DNA of 64,000 nucleotides from assembly GCF_009905375.1 (NCBI RefSeq), contig NC_133657.1, forward strand, positions 48,577,231 to 48,641,230, written 5' to 3'. The notes beneath the pieces were generated by a model. That model had not been told where the DNA came from and made no database searches. It saw only the letters and a list, made by a program, of their open reading frames with translations. A program made the translations under genes and the position numbers. This document shows, one piece after another, positions 33,890 to 46,324 of the stretch. Position 1 is the stretch's first letter; each line of letters begins with the position of its first letter. Source of the stretch: Apium graveolens. Its lineage: Eukaryota > Streptophyta > Magnoliopsida > Apiales > Apiaceae.

Positions 33890-36800
33890 TTAAAAGTAGT
33901 TAAGCATACCTAGCTCACTTACCAACCTAGTGAAGGTAGATTCATCAAGTGGCTTGGTAAATATGTCTGCAAGTTGTTTCTCACTTGGAATAAAATGAAG
34001 TTCCACAGTACCATTCATAACATGCTCTCTAATGAAATGATACTTAATGTCAATGTGCTTGGTCCTTGAATGCTGTACTGGATTTTTAGTAATTGCAATT
34101 GCACTTGTGTTGTCACAGAAAATGGGAATCTTATTCACCTGTAGACCATAGTCCAACAGTTGATTTTTCATCCATAAAATTCATGCACAACAACTACCTG
34201 CAACAATATATTCAGCCTCAGCTGTATAAGTTGAGACTGAATTTTGCTTCTTACTAAACCAGGACACTAGCTTATTTCCTAGATATTGACAGGTTCCTGT
34301 AGTACTTATTCTATCAAATTTACAACCTGCATATTCTGCATCTGAATAACCAGTTAGATCAAAACCAGAATCCCTAGGATACCAAATGCCAAGTTTTGGT
34401 GTTCCTTTGAGATATCTGAAAATTCTCTTGATAGCTACTCAATGAGATTCTCTAGGAACAACTTGAAATCTAGCACAATGACATGTAGCAAACATTATAT
34501 CTGGCCTACTGACTATTAAATATAGAAGTTAGCCAACCAAGCCTCTATAGCTTGAAATATCCACAGACTCTTTAGTAGTGTTTAATTCAAGTTTAGTTGC
34601 AGTGGCCATGGGAGTTTTTGTAGATGTACAATCCATTAGGTCAAACTTTTTCAAAAGATCATAAATATATTTTGTTTGACTAATGAATATTCCATCACTA
34701 ACTTGCTTAACTTGTAAACCAAGAAAGTAAGCTAGTTCTCCCATCATGCTCATTTCATATTTACTTTGCATCAATTTGGAAAACTTTTTGTAAAGTTTTT
34801 CATCTGTTGAACCAAATATAATATCATTCTCATAAATTTGAACAAGTATGCTAGAGCCATTAGCATTTCTAAATAATAAGGTTTTATCAACAGTAGCTCT
34901 AGTGAAGTGATTTTCTAAGAGAAACTTTGACAAATTATCATACCAGGCTCTAGATAGTAGACATATTCTAGAAAATTGGATCTTTAAAACTAGGAGGCTG
35001 ACTGACATAGACTTCCTCCTCCAAATCTCCATTTAGAAAGGCACTTTTGACATCCATTTGATAGAGCTTGAAATTGGCATGGGCTGCATAGGCTAGGAAA
35101 ATTCTGATGGCTTCAAGTATTGCAACAGGAGCAAATATTTAATCAAAATCAATTTCTTCTTATTGACAATAGCCCTTAGCAACCAATCTAGCTTTGTTCC
35201 TGATTACTATGCCATTTTCATCCATTTTGTTTCTGAATACCCACTTGGTGTCAATAGAGTTCTTTCCTTTAGGCTTGGGCACCAGCTTCCAAACTTTTTT
35301 CCTTTCAAATTGGTTTAGCTCTTCCTGCATTGCTAAAACCCAATCAGGATTCAATAGAGCTTCTTCCACCTTTTTAGGTTCTTCCTGAGATAGAAAGTTT
35401 CTATATAGACATTCCTCTTGAGTTGCTTTCCTTTTTTGCACTCTTGAGGATGCATCACCAATAATTAGTTCAAATGGGTGATCTTTAGTCCATCTTCTCT
35501 ATAGAGGTAGATTAGCTCTAGATGAAGATGCCTCATTGTTGTCTTGATGTGTGACAGAGTTTTTATTGTCAAAAACTCCCCCTGAGTTTATGGATATCAG
35601 ACTAGAAAATGGAGTTCTTTCTAATTATGATCTAACTTGACTTCCAAATTCTACTGATGGATCAATTGATGTTGCTCATTTCCTCTCAACGGATGATGCA
35701 GATTGTCTTTCAACGGATGATGCACTTGGTCTTTTGACGGATGATGAATTGTGTGCTTCATTAGTTGTAGATTTTTTTGCATTATCCTTAGACATTGGTT
35801 CTTGATCACTTTCATCAGCACTATCATCACTAACCATCTCAACATTATCAAATTTGAGGCTTTCATGGAAGTCTCCATCTTGTAGTCCTTCAATCTTTTT
35901 GTCATCAAACACAACATGTATAGATTCCATAACAATGTTGGTTATGAGATTGTAGACTCTGTATGCTTTTCCAACTGCATATCCAACAAAGATTCCTTCA
36001 TCAGTTTTGGCATCAAACTTTCCATGTTGGTCAGTTTGATTTATTAAGATAAAGCATTTACGACCAAAGACATGAAGAAAGTTTAATGTTGTCTTCCTGT
36101 TCTTGAACAATTGGTAGGGTGTCATGCATTTTGCTTGGTTAACCAAGGAAATATTCCGAGTGTAGCATGCAGTATTTACTGGCTCTACCCAGAAATATAT
36201 TGGTAGTTTTGATTCTTCTAGCATTGTTCTTGCAGCTTCAATAAGAGATCTATTTTTTTCTTTCCACCACACCATTTTGTTGTGGGGTTCTTGCTGCTGA
36301 AACCTCATGCATGATTCCACTCTCTTCACAAAATAATCTCATCACAGAATTCTTGAACTCAGTTCCATTGTCACTCCTGATTCTTTTTACTTTAAAATCA
36401 TGATGATTGCTGACTTGTATTATGTTATTGATGATATTTTCACTAGCTTCATCTTTGGAATTTAAAAAATATGTCCAGGAGACCTTTGAGAAATCATCCA
36501 CAATTACTAGACAGTATCTTTTCCTTGAGATAGACAATACATTGACTGGTCCAAATAAATCCATGTGTAGTAGTTGTAGATGTTCTTCAATTATTGAATC
36601 AAGCTTCTTTCTGAATGATGCCTTGATTTGTTTTCCTTTCTGACAGGAATCACACAATCCATCCTTGGAAAATTTCACCTGTGGAATTCCTCTTACAAGA
36701 TCTTTCCTGACTATCTCATTCATAGTCTTGAAGTTCAGGTGGGACAACTTCTTGTGCCACAGCCAACTTTCATCTTGACTTGCCTTGCTGAACAGACAAG

Positions 36801-39582
36801 TGACAGATTCTGTATTAGATGAGTTGAAGTCAACTAGGTACACATTTCCTTTTCTTACTCCAGTAAGAACAACTTTGTTGCTCTTCTTGTTGGTCACAAC
36901 ACAGACTTCAGTGTTAAATGTCACTGAGTTGCCCTTATCACAAAGCTGGTTGATACAAATTGTGTTTGAGTCCATCCACTAGAGCAACTTCCTCAATGAT
37001 GACATTATCTTTTGAAATCAAACCATATCCCACAGTATAACCTTTGTTGTCATCTCCAAAAGTGATACTTGGGCCAACTCTTTCCTTGAACTCAGTGATC
37101 AGGGTAGAATCTCCAGTCATGTTCCTTGAGCACCCACTATCCAAATACCAAAGTTTCCTTCTATTTCCCTACACACAGCAAAATCAAATCAAGTTGATTT
37201 TGGTACCCAAGTTTCCTTGGGTCCTATTTTGTTAGCCTTTTTCTTTGGTTTCTTAGGTTTGTCCTCATTTGACTTAAGCATTTGAAGTTCATCCTTTGTC
37301 AATTGAGTAGGACCCTTAAAACCATTCATCATTGCAGAATTATCATGCACAAGTTGATTAACATGGAAAGGCATATTTTGGGAAAACATGTTATTCCAGT
37401 ATGCATGCTAAATGGCATTTGTGGCATACTAAATGCAGCATAGTAAGGATTTTGTGCAAATGGCATATTAGCAAAATGTGCATTCAAATTATATGCAGGC
37501 ATAATATTCACAGGCACTGTAGGCATACTGGGAAATGAAGGATGTGCAGACATGGAAGCAGGCATGACAAGTTTGCAATTAACAGACAAATGATTAACAC
37601 TACCACACTTAACACAAACTTTTCTTGGTGCAAATTTATCAGGTGTGTAGTTGTTATGTTTGTAAATCTTTACTTTCCCATTTCTATTATTTTTCCTTTT
37701 TGATTATGCTCTCACTTCAATTTTCTCCAGTCTGTCATTTAATTGCTTAATAGACAGATGCCCTACATTGAATCTCTTGTTTTATTTTACTTGACTTGTT
37801 TCTCCTGGAACAAAGTTCTTAGAAACTGATCCATATTTTTCATTTAGCTTAGATAGTTTAGCTTTGCTAACTGGTTTACTTACACTCAACGGATGTGGTT
37901 CATTGTCTTTCGACGAATATTCCTTTTGATTATTCGACGGATGATTTTCATCATCCGTCAAATACACATCCGTTGAAAGTCCTTCAACCAAATTGGAATC
38001 AAGCTTCTCCTTGTTCTTTTTCCAGGATGCATCACATAAAGATTCCATACCCTGAACTTTAGAAATTTGAGCATGGACATCTCTAGATAATTTCCATGCC
38101 TTAATTACTTCCTGTTCTCGTTCAAGATGCTTTCTTAAAATATCCTCTTTCTTAAGGGATTCAGTCAATTCATCTTTAGAAATCTTGCATTCTATTTTCA
38201 GTTTTTCAAACTCAACAAATTGAGTTTCTAACACCGTATTTCTTTCACCCAAAAACAGATTGTTCTCTTTAAGATTAGTGTTTTTTTAGTGAGAGACTTG
38301 AGAGTAACACGCATATGGTATAATTTAGTAGACATGTCATTATGGTATCATTACACTCAACTTTAGATAACTGTGATAGATTGGTGGTGATTACTTGATT
38401 ACTTGACGAACTAACCTCTGTTCATTTGATTTGGCCATAAGTGCTAGATTGACATAACTTTTATCTTCATCATCTTCTAATCCATCAGCACTCCAGTCAT
38501 TTTTTTGTGTGATGAAATCCATTTTCTTTTGTTTGAGCAACTCAAAGTATTTCTGTTTGTAATCAACAGCCTCAACTTCTTTTTACCAGGATCAGACTTT
38601 CTACACTCACTAGCAAAATGACCAGCCAAGCCACACTTGAAACATTTGAATTTAGACTTATCAACCATGGTTCTGTTGGGCTTGGCTGCTCCAAAATTCT
38701 TCTTGAATTTGAGCGTGGCAAACCTCCTGGACAGAAAAGCAAGATGCTCATCTATGTCATCCATGTCATCTTGACTAAGCTAGTCTTCATGTTCAGCTAC
38801 TAGCCCTTTTCCATTGCCTTCACAAACTCTAGAGTTTGGTACAGATTCAATAGCTTCAATCTTTATCTCCTTCTCCTTTTCTTGCTCAACTAATGCAATG
38901 GACCCTCCCTTCTTTCTTCCTTTCTCCATTTTCTCATCTTGCTCTATTTCAAGCTCATAGGTCTTTAGAATTCCATATAGTCTATCCAAGGTGAATTCCT
39001 TGTAGTCTTGTGAGTTTCTTAGAGAGACTGTCATGGGTTTCCAATCCTTTGGTAGAGATCTAAGAATTTGAGGTTTGAGTCCTTTGTTTGATAGACTCTT
39101 CCATGAAACTTTAGAGCATTTAGTAGCTTTTAAAATCCACTAAATATGTCAGTGAGTGACTCACACTCACTTTCTTCACTATGAAAATGCTCATATTGCT
39201 GAATGAAGAGTTGCATTTTGTTTTCCCTTACCTGCTCAGTTCCATCACATGTAACTTGAATAGTTTCCCAAACATCCTTGGCAGTTTTGCAGTTTATGAT
39301 GTTGTCAAACATGTCACCATCAACACCATTAAACAAAATATTGATGGCCTTTTTATCTTTTCTAACTTATTCAATGTCTGGATCAGACCATTCTGCTATA
39401 GGTTTTGGGACAGATGCTTCATTTCCTGTAGCAGCTCTCATTGGGACATGTTGACCTTTCTCAAAACAGTCCACATAGGTTTCATCTTGAGATAGGAGAT
39501 GTAGATGCATCTTCACCTTCCAGTGGTGATAGTTGTCTTTGTCCAGAAATGGAATCTTGACTCCAACATCCTTTTTGTTCAT
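33890..39582 (-). pseudogene. SIRE-2 gag-pol, broken
   Basis: Start ATG at 39580-39582 (MNKKDVGVKIPFLDKDNY), end at 33890 (ELGMLNYF). Recognisable in order: gag pieces 38780-39582; zinc knuckle CFKCGLAGHFASEC near 38640; a coiled-coil and Ser-rich gag-pol spacer 37782-38252; protease MDSGCSRNMTGD near 37140; integrase H-H-C-C finger and core ([14 protein letters not shown] near 36740, MDLFGPVNV near 36550, [11 protein letters not shown] near 36370); reverse transcriptase in pieces 34529-35441 with the YVDD-equivalent mutated to YENDI near 34830; RNase H pieces 33890-34330 with [13 protein letters not shown]. Numerous stops and frameshifts. Motif repeats in the integrase-RT linker encode SASSVER repeats (35690-35750). 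Confidence 0.85.
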
Positions 39583-39618
39583 CTTATTTGTTGTTGTGAT
39601 ATTTAAACTCTTTGTTCT

Positions 39619-39642
39619 TCAAGAGCTTGCTCTGATACCAAT
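39619..39642 (-). promoter_or_regulatory. Primer-binding site of SIRE-2
   Basis: On the - strand ATTGGTATCAGAGCAAGCTC follows directly after the LTR end, an initiator-Met tRNA type site as in SIRE-1. Confidence 0.85.
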
Positions 39643-40648
39643 TGTTAATCCCAAACAATAAAAACAAGAATTACAGAAGGGGGTTGAATGGAATTCTGGC
39701 TTCTTTTTGGTTTTAAGAAAGGTTCTTCTATAAATATATAACTATGATTGATTTAGCAATGGTACGGAATACGAGTAATATTGAAATCAAAGCACAAAGT
39801 AAATAAATATAAGTATTTTAAAAAAAATTAGTGGATTGAACTTTTCCATCCGAGACATATATTAAGTAGAGAACTCTGTGTTATAAATGTACACAGCTGC
39901 TCACAAGTTGAAAAAACAATAACAGAGAAATTCCTTACAATTTTTGCCTTATCTATTTCTCTTGTAAATTTCTTACTAACTTGTATACAATTCAACTTGC
40001 TACACTTGGTTTATATATCACCAAGTTACATGATAAAAAGAAAAGATGATAAGATAAAGTATTTCTAGTCTAATTACATGCTGCTACACTTCTCTTTCCA
40101 GAATCTTTGAATATCTTCTGTTTAGCATGGAAATGGAAATGTTTCTTTTGTTCTCTAAAACCTAAATTAGGCTGCCACATTCCATTTGCATACAATCAAC
40201 ACATGTGACTGTCAAGTCACTGTTAACTGCTCTTTTGAATCTGATCATCCATTGAAACTCATCTTGATCATCCGTTGAAACTTAGCTTGATCATCCGTTG
40301 AGACTTATGTTGATCATCCGTTGAAAGCTTTATGAAACATCTGTTGAGACTGTTTTCTTGGCAGTTAACTCCATTTCATTTATGCAAGATTACAAGGCAT
40401 ATGATATTTACAATTAACTAACCTATCTTGCATATCAATCTAGTAGTTAACGAGTCCTATAAATTCTACAACATCTGTTACATTAAGCTATTTGGATATG
40501 CAGGAATGTGCTACTACACTTATTGTACATAAACTATCTTTCAACGGATGTTGAAATGATCATCCGTTGAAAGCTACAAAATCACTTAATTAAAATCTAC
40601 TATATGTTTTGTTCAAGTTATCATCAAGTACACAACATATTCCTAACA
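39643..40648 (-). repeat. 5' LTR of SIRE-2, 1006 bp
   Basis: In - orientation it begins TGTTAGGAATATG at 40648 and ends GGGATTAACA at 39643. The 23-bp motif array begins at 40243. It differs from the 3' LTR by many single-base changes and small indels, for example around 39820-39835 and 39885-39920. Confidence 0.9.
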
Positions 40649-40876
40649 CATCCAATCCTTGAGTTCAAGCATTCGTGTGGATACCACTAGAGCGTAGATC
40701 GCGAGAGCGGGATGCGTGGTGATTGAACAATATTAGGATCTCTATTAAGGTAAACAATCTGATCTACGAATTAAATATCTGTTTTTTGCATGGATCCTGC
40801 GGTGGGTTTCGAAAATTCCGGTTTTTCACATTTTTAATTACTAATTCTGTTGCGTTAATGTGCTCGAAACCCTTCA

Positions 40877-41866
40877 ATACTTGTGCAAGTCTATGTTGAC
40901 GACATTATATTTGGATCTTCGAATGATGCACTTTGTGCAAGGTTTGCTAAGCTTGTGTAGAGTAGGTATGAGATGAGTCTGATGGGTGAGTTGAACTTCC
41001 TTCTTGGACTTCACGTGAATCAGAAGCCAGATGGTATCTTCATTTGTCAAACGGAGTACATCAGAGATCTTTTGAAGAAATATAAGTTGGAAGATTCAAC
41101 ACCTGCAAAGACTTCGATGGCAACTACCACAAACCTTGATCAATACAAGTCTAGTAAGAAAGTGGACATCACTAATTATCACGACATGATTGGATCATTA
41201 CTCTACGTGACTGCAAGGCATCCAGATATTATGTTTGTAACATGCTTGTGTGCATGGTTTTCGGCCGATCCGAAGGAATCTCATCTGATAACCATTCAAA
41301 GAATCTTCAGATATCTGAAGGGTACACCTAATCTAGGTATTTGGTATCCTAAAGGTACAGGCTTTAATCTTCTCGGCTACACAGATTCTAATTACGGTGG
41401 TTGTAATATTGATCGGAAGAGTACCTGAGGAAGCTGTCAGTTTCTTGGAAGAATATTGGTTCCTTGGTTTATTAAAAAGCAGCATTTAGTTTCTACTTCT
41501 ACTGCTGAAGCTGAATACATTGCTGCTGGAAGCTGCTGTTCTCCAATTTTTTAGATAAGAAACCAACTCCGGGACTATGGACTTGATTTGAAGAATATTC
41601 CTATCTACTGTGATAACACAAGTTCTATACAAATCTCAAACAATCATGTTCAGCATTAAAGGACCAAACATATTGATATAAGGTATCATTTCATTAGATA
41701 GCATATAATGAATGGTATTGAGGAACTTTATTATGTGAATGGTATTGTGGAACTTTATTATGTTCCCATAAAGGATGAAAGTTTTGAGATTTTCCCAAAG
41801 CAACTTGATGAAGTTACCTTCAATAAATTGGTTAGTGAACTTGGCATGTTAAATTTGTCCAATTAA
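40877..41866 (+). pseudogene. Level-0 copia pol, C-terminal part: end of reverse transcriptase and RNase H
   Basis: This continues 1-1171 after the solo LTR. It starts with [18 protein letters not shown], which holds the YVDD catalytic motif, followed by MSLMGELNFLLGLHVNQKPD, then RNase H with GYTDSNYGG (the second Asp changed to Asn), [14 protein letters not shown] and YCDNTSS. Stops at about 40959, 41428, 41553, 41657 and 41699 break it, and a 40-base local duplication repeats the sequence around GTGGAACTTTATTATG near 41715-41765. The frame ends with ELGMLNLSN at 41866. Confidence 0.85.
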
Positions 41867-44623
41867 TTGGAAACAACAAATGTAATTTGATTCGGGTAAG
41901 CTTTACTACCCCTATGATGACGCTTTGAGGGGAAAGTAAGTTTATATATCTATTTATTATATATATCCATGTTTGTAAACTTGTTTTGAAGTTAACTGAT
42001 TACCTTGCATTATATGTTATATGCTAGTAGTAAGTAAGTAAGAGTTCTTGATGCAATATATGAGTTGTTTGAATGTTTACATATTATATACTCTTCTCTG
42101 ATGGAAACACACATGATATTGATGTTTATTTTAGCACACACACATTTCAATCTTATCTGCACCATGATCTAAGATCCTGTAATCTAATTTATGATTCTGT
42201 CATAACTCTGATTAATAGGTTAAGATCCTGTGCAGCTAACTTGAGTACTCCAATTATATTCTGTGTGATTACATCATGTTTTCTGAGTAATTCTGTATGA
42301 TTTTTGAGCTTCAGACCCTAGGTAACTCTGACAATAGATTCCTTAGACATTCTGATTCTCTGTTTATGCTAGAATAACTCTGTTCATCTTGTGCTAGAAT
42401 AAATATCAACATGACTAATGATGGTTGTGATTTGTTTATGTCAGGAGTAGTTGTTAATTGGTTCAGTCTTGTGTTGACTCATCAATTGGTGCATACTTGT
42501 TAAATGTACTCTTGGCATATGATTAAATTTATGACTTATGTGTTGATCCTGTGTGTAATTCTTATGATCTTTCTATGATTATACTTTGTTCTGAATTGTA
42601 AATCTTTATATATTTATTATACTCTGATTACCCTATGTAAGCCTTATAAGCTTAAAACAATGTTCACTTTCTTTCCTCTATAGTATTTATCTGTATTGGA
42701 TTAACTTGAACTGTTTTGTGCTAATGAGATTTGATTAAGTAGCATTGACAAAAGAGTCAGAAAGCATGATCATCAAAGACATCCTTCATGAATCCATATT
42801 GTGGTAAGTAAATGTAAATTTTTTTGATTCTGAGACCACTCTGTTTTTTATCATTAAATTCTCTGATATTGTACTTCGGATGTTTGTGATCTTTAGTGGT
42901 TTTAGGAACTGACTATGAGCCTATCAAACCTCATAGGTTCTAACCCAAGTCATTAGAACCAAACACTTCTCAAACAGTATTCCATTATGTTACTCTGATA
43001 TATCCCCCATATTTTATTCCGATTCACTTAATTTTCTTAAGATATCAACTTAGTGATCCGACAAATTACCATTTAGTATTGGAGTTGTGTTGAGAATAAG
43101 GGAGATAGTGCCAAAAAATACCACATAAGGAAGGAAAGGTCAACCCTACAGCTCTGTCTCTCATAAAAAAGTGGATTATTTACAACCTGAGACATCTATA
43201 AGCCCATCTATATTATCTCAAAAGGAATATGGAGCTGAAAAAGGCATATAAATAGTTACCAGGTGCATTCTCCCAACATAATGTTATCTATTAAAAATTT
43301 GCATGTCATCCAGGGCATCTATATGAGTGTCATTACCCTTTGGTTCAAATATTTCCAATGCATATGTGAGATTCACACACACAAGGAAAGTATTGACGTA
43401 ACAAATATTGTTAAACCATATCAAGGTTAATGACAATGGTTAAAATCCTAGATCAAGGTTCTGCTTATTATCTTTGATATTGAATAAGAACTTATGATCC
43501 TGGATCATTAACTCTGATCTTTGGATTGGGTTATAATGCTGGACCATGCCTAGGCTCATTATCTCTGATTTTGAATTTGGGTTGAGATCCTAAGATCTGG
43601 GGTACATATATTCATGCTCTATTATTGAATATGGATTTATGATCCTAGATTGGTTACTCTGATAAGTCTTCACAGACTTTAGAAGAAATCTTTGATCCCT
43701 AATGGCATATCATTGATCATTGGTTATCTTCCCAAATTTCAAATCTGGAAATGATTTTGACTTAGTCAAAATAGCAACTTGTAAATAAGGACTCAGATAT
43801 CATCTGACAAGTTTATGAGGTATACTTCTTCACGGAAGTTGAGGGATGTCAGGAATTCTTTCACTTAAGAGAATCCTAATTTCCCCTCTCAGAAGGAACA
43901 TTTCTGAATCTCTTGACTGAGAGTTTCCATCCTTGAAGGTTGAAGGCAACTTTTCTATGAAAAAGATTTTCATGCAGGAACACTTGGATGTTTGGAGCTC
44001 TGAGTAAGTGACACACTGTGAGATTGAGTGACAAACACTTGAGTGTAGAGTGGAGTGAAACACAATGTGAGATCACTAAACAGCAATCATACACTTGCAC
44101 TATGAGAAATGGTTACCAAACATATAATCTCTTCACTTGGTTGTTTGGATTCCACTCCGATACGCTTTGAAGGATTACTCAACTAAAGGAAGAGATTATA
44201 TAGAAATTATAGAGATTATCAAGATTCAATAGTTTTTCTGAAACTAAGAAAAGGAGTTTCCAACTTTATTGTACTAAGGAGGGGATTATTCACCTTATAG
44301 GGAGAGATTATTGGGTTTCAATTTTCTAAGTTCCAAAATGTTTTCTATGTGCTTTATGAAAAGATCCAAAGATTATTGAAGACAGTATTTGGAAGACGCA
44401 TCCATCTGTAACTTTACATAAGGGAGAGAAGAATTTGTTCTCTGCAGAAGCTAAATGTGTATAGAAGATGTGGTAGATATAAGATAGTATTATTTCCAAG
44501 TCCAGAGTTGAAAGTTGAAAGCTGATTGAAGATTTTTGATTATGGTTAGTTGAGTTATCCTCCAAACTGTGGCTTCTCCATTATTATTTGATCGTTAGGT
44601 GTAACAGTCAAATAGGGGGAGAT
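41867..44623 (+). other. 3' untranslated spacer of the level-0 SIRE-like element
   Basis: About 2.75 kb without a recognisable frame; short open frames here are fortuitous. I could not identify an env-like remnant. A degenerate repeat of CTCTGAT and GATCCT words occurs around 43460-43660. The polypurine tract AATAGGGGGAGAT lies at its end. Confidence 0.6.
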
Positions 44624-46324
44624 TGTTGAGCAAGATTAAAGTTGTATGTATAACTCAACAATACTGGTTTGGATAAGTCAATATAGAATCTATATTCCAC
44701 TAGAACCAATACATATTGTTTATTGGGCATATACACAAAGGTTTTGGTAGCTACAGTAAAGAAGACTTCAATAGTAATCCGTATGAAGTTCATTAATATG
44801 TTTAGGCATCAGAATAATAAAGTTGAAGTCATTCGAAGCAGTTATCCGAATCAGTGTGAAGAACTCAAGGATTCTTAGTGAAGTTGTTTATATCTGGTAG
44901 AAGACTTGACAATGATTTCAGAAGATATAGTATGAAGTCCTGAGAGCGGAACTAGTCACCTATGAACCAGACCATCGCACTAGGTGTCATTGATTCGTGA
45001 AAGGAAACTAAGTACTATCATTAGAACAATTTTGAAGTGAGAGTTCTTATCTCGGAATACAGATTTTATGATTCAGACCAAGACTCAAGAGAGAAGACTT
45101 GAAGACATGACAGCTTTAGGATTGCAGTGCTCTAAAAAAACTAAGTCAAAGCGATCACTACCTTGTAGTGGGAGTTACCCTGATCAGTATATTGAATGTC
45201 AGAAGCAATATCCTGGAACTACAGTTCAATATTTCAGTACAGGAACTGATCTTGACTTGGTACGAGCCTCAGGGAATAAACAGGAGCAAAAACAAAATCA
45301 GAAGTGCATGTATGCACCCCTTGGTCACCAGTTAGCATGCACGAGTCTTGGTCGCAAGTTAGAAAGTAGCAAGAGATAGAAATAGCCTTGCATGTGTTCC
45401 ATGGCCCATAGAGTCATTCCTTAAGCTTGTACAAGGTCTTTGGTCCAACTAACATCTGTACTAGCATGGTGAGGTTGCAAGTAAGACTTGTACTAGCTGC
45501 TAGGGTCGCAACTTAGGTTGCACAAGGATGTATTATCGCCAGTTAGCTATGTTGAACAAGAAACTAAGTACAAAACTCTCTCTCTAGCAACCAAGGTCAT
45601 AAGTAACACTCCATTGCTTGTATAGGTCGCAAGTAAACATTAATTTGACTAAGGCAAAGTCTCTTGGAGTAGCTCCAGTCGCCTGTAAGGATGCAGAATC
45701 AATTCCAAGTGCTAGAATTACTTCATGGTCGCAAGTATAAAAGAAATGGGACTTTAGGGACGCAAGTAACATTCCTTTTTACCAAGTTGTCAAATTCAAA
45801 TGAGTGAATATTATGCAGCCACATCGTCTCTCTTCTCTCTCTAGCATATCGGCCTATATAAACAATATATGCAGATTAAAAATGCATCTCTCCATTTTTC
45901 AACAGTGCGAAACTCTTGCAAAATAGTTTCAGCATTTTTTAAAAGCTTGATTTGACAATGAGAGTTCATTTCCAATTTTTATTCACACCATTTAAAGCCA
46001 TACAAACTTGTAACACTCACTATTTAAAGCTTCTTTGATTACATTTAATATAATTTAATAAGAGATTTAGATTTTTAGAGTGATAAGAAGAACCCTAGAC
46101 TTATAGCTTATTGCTTTGGTTCTTTTTATATTTGTTGCTTCGTATCTTTGTATTTGAAGTTGTAAGCAAACCCTCCTAATATTTATACTTTTGAATAAAA
46201 GTATATTTACCTAGAATCTCTTTGTGTGTTTATTTCATTTTAGTTTTGATATTCTGTTGCATTAAATCGATAAAAATGAAAAACATACATTCACCCCCTC
46301 TGTATGTACCTTTTGGTCCTAACA
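44624..46324 (+). repeat. 3' LTR of the level-0 SIRE-like element, 1701 bp
   Basis: It starts TGTTGAGCAAG after the polypurine tract and ends TTTGGTCCTAACA. A diffuse array of GGTCGCAAGTTAG-type words lies at 45322-45770. A TATA box (TATATAAA, 45855-45862) follows it. The CACCCCCTCTGTATG segment near the end is typical of SIRE LTRs. An open frame at 45068-45379 lies across it and is not supported as a gene. Confidence 0.85.

Larger units (their letters stand above)
13584..40648 (-). mobile_element. SIRE-type Ty1/copia retrotransposon SIRE-2 (level 2), decayed, with nested insertion
   Basis: LTRs of about 1 kb lie at 13584-14591 and 39643-40648. The 5-bp duplication CATCC occurs at 13579-13583 and 40649-40653. 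The primer-binding site and gag-pol sit at the high-coordinate end, so the element reads on the - strand. Order: 5' LTR, gag-pol (39582 to 33890), spacer, env-like frame (33396 down, interrupted at 30232/16176, ending near 14798), polypurine tract, 3' LTR. Without the inserted 16176-30232 it is about 13 kb long. LTRs differ at many places and all frames contain stops, so it is much older than the SIRE-1 element it indirectly contains. Confidence 0.9.
1172..40876 (+). mobile_element. Ty1/copia solo LTR (level 1), itself split by two later insertions
   Basis: The LTR starts TGTTAGTGTTTGTGCCCT at 1172 and ends ACCCTTCA at 40876. It is flanked by ATACT at 1167-1171 and 40877-40881. Its own sequence survives in three pieces, 1172-1891, 13049-13583 and 40654-40876, together about 1.5 kb. 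There is no internal coding region, so recombination between the two LTRs has removed it. The first 450 bases closely match the 3' LTR at 49247-49701, which fixes the orientation as + and shows a second copy of the same family 48 kb away. Positions 13049-13583 and 40654-40876 hold only this LTR; I see no gene there. Confidence 0.85.
1..46324 (+). mobile_element. Old SIRE-like Ty1/copia retrotransposon (level 0 host), 5' end outside window
   Basis: Pol segments at 1-1171 and 40877-41866 join across one large insertion (1172-40876), because the reverse transcriptase breaks off after the equivalent of DIILV and resumes with [12 protein letters not shown]. The join carries a 5-bp duplication ATACT on both sides. 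A non-coding spacer follows, then a polypurine tract (AATAGGGGGAGAT, 44611-44623) and a 3' LTR at 44624-46324 beginning TG and ending CA. The 5' LTR and gag must lie left of base 1. Pol is closest in sequence to that of the intact SIRE-type element at 17722-22242. It has several stops and frameshifts and is dead. It is the oldest layer of the left-hand nest because it hosts all the others. Confidence 0.85.
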
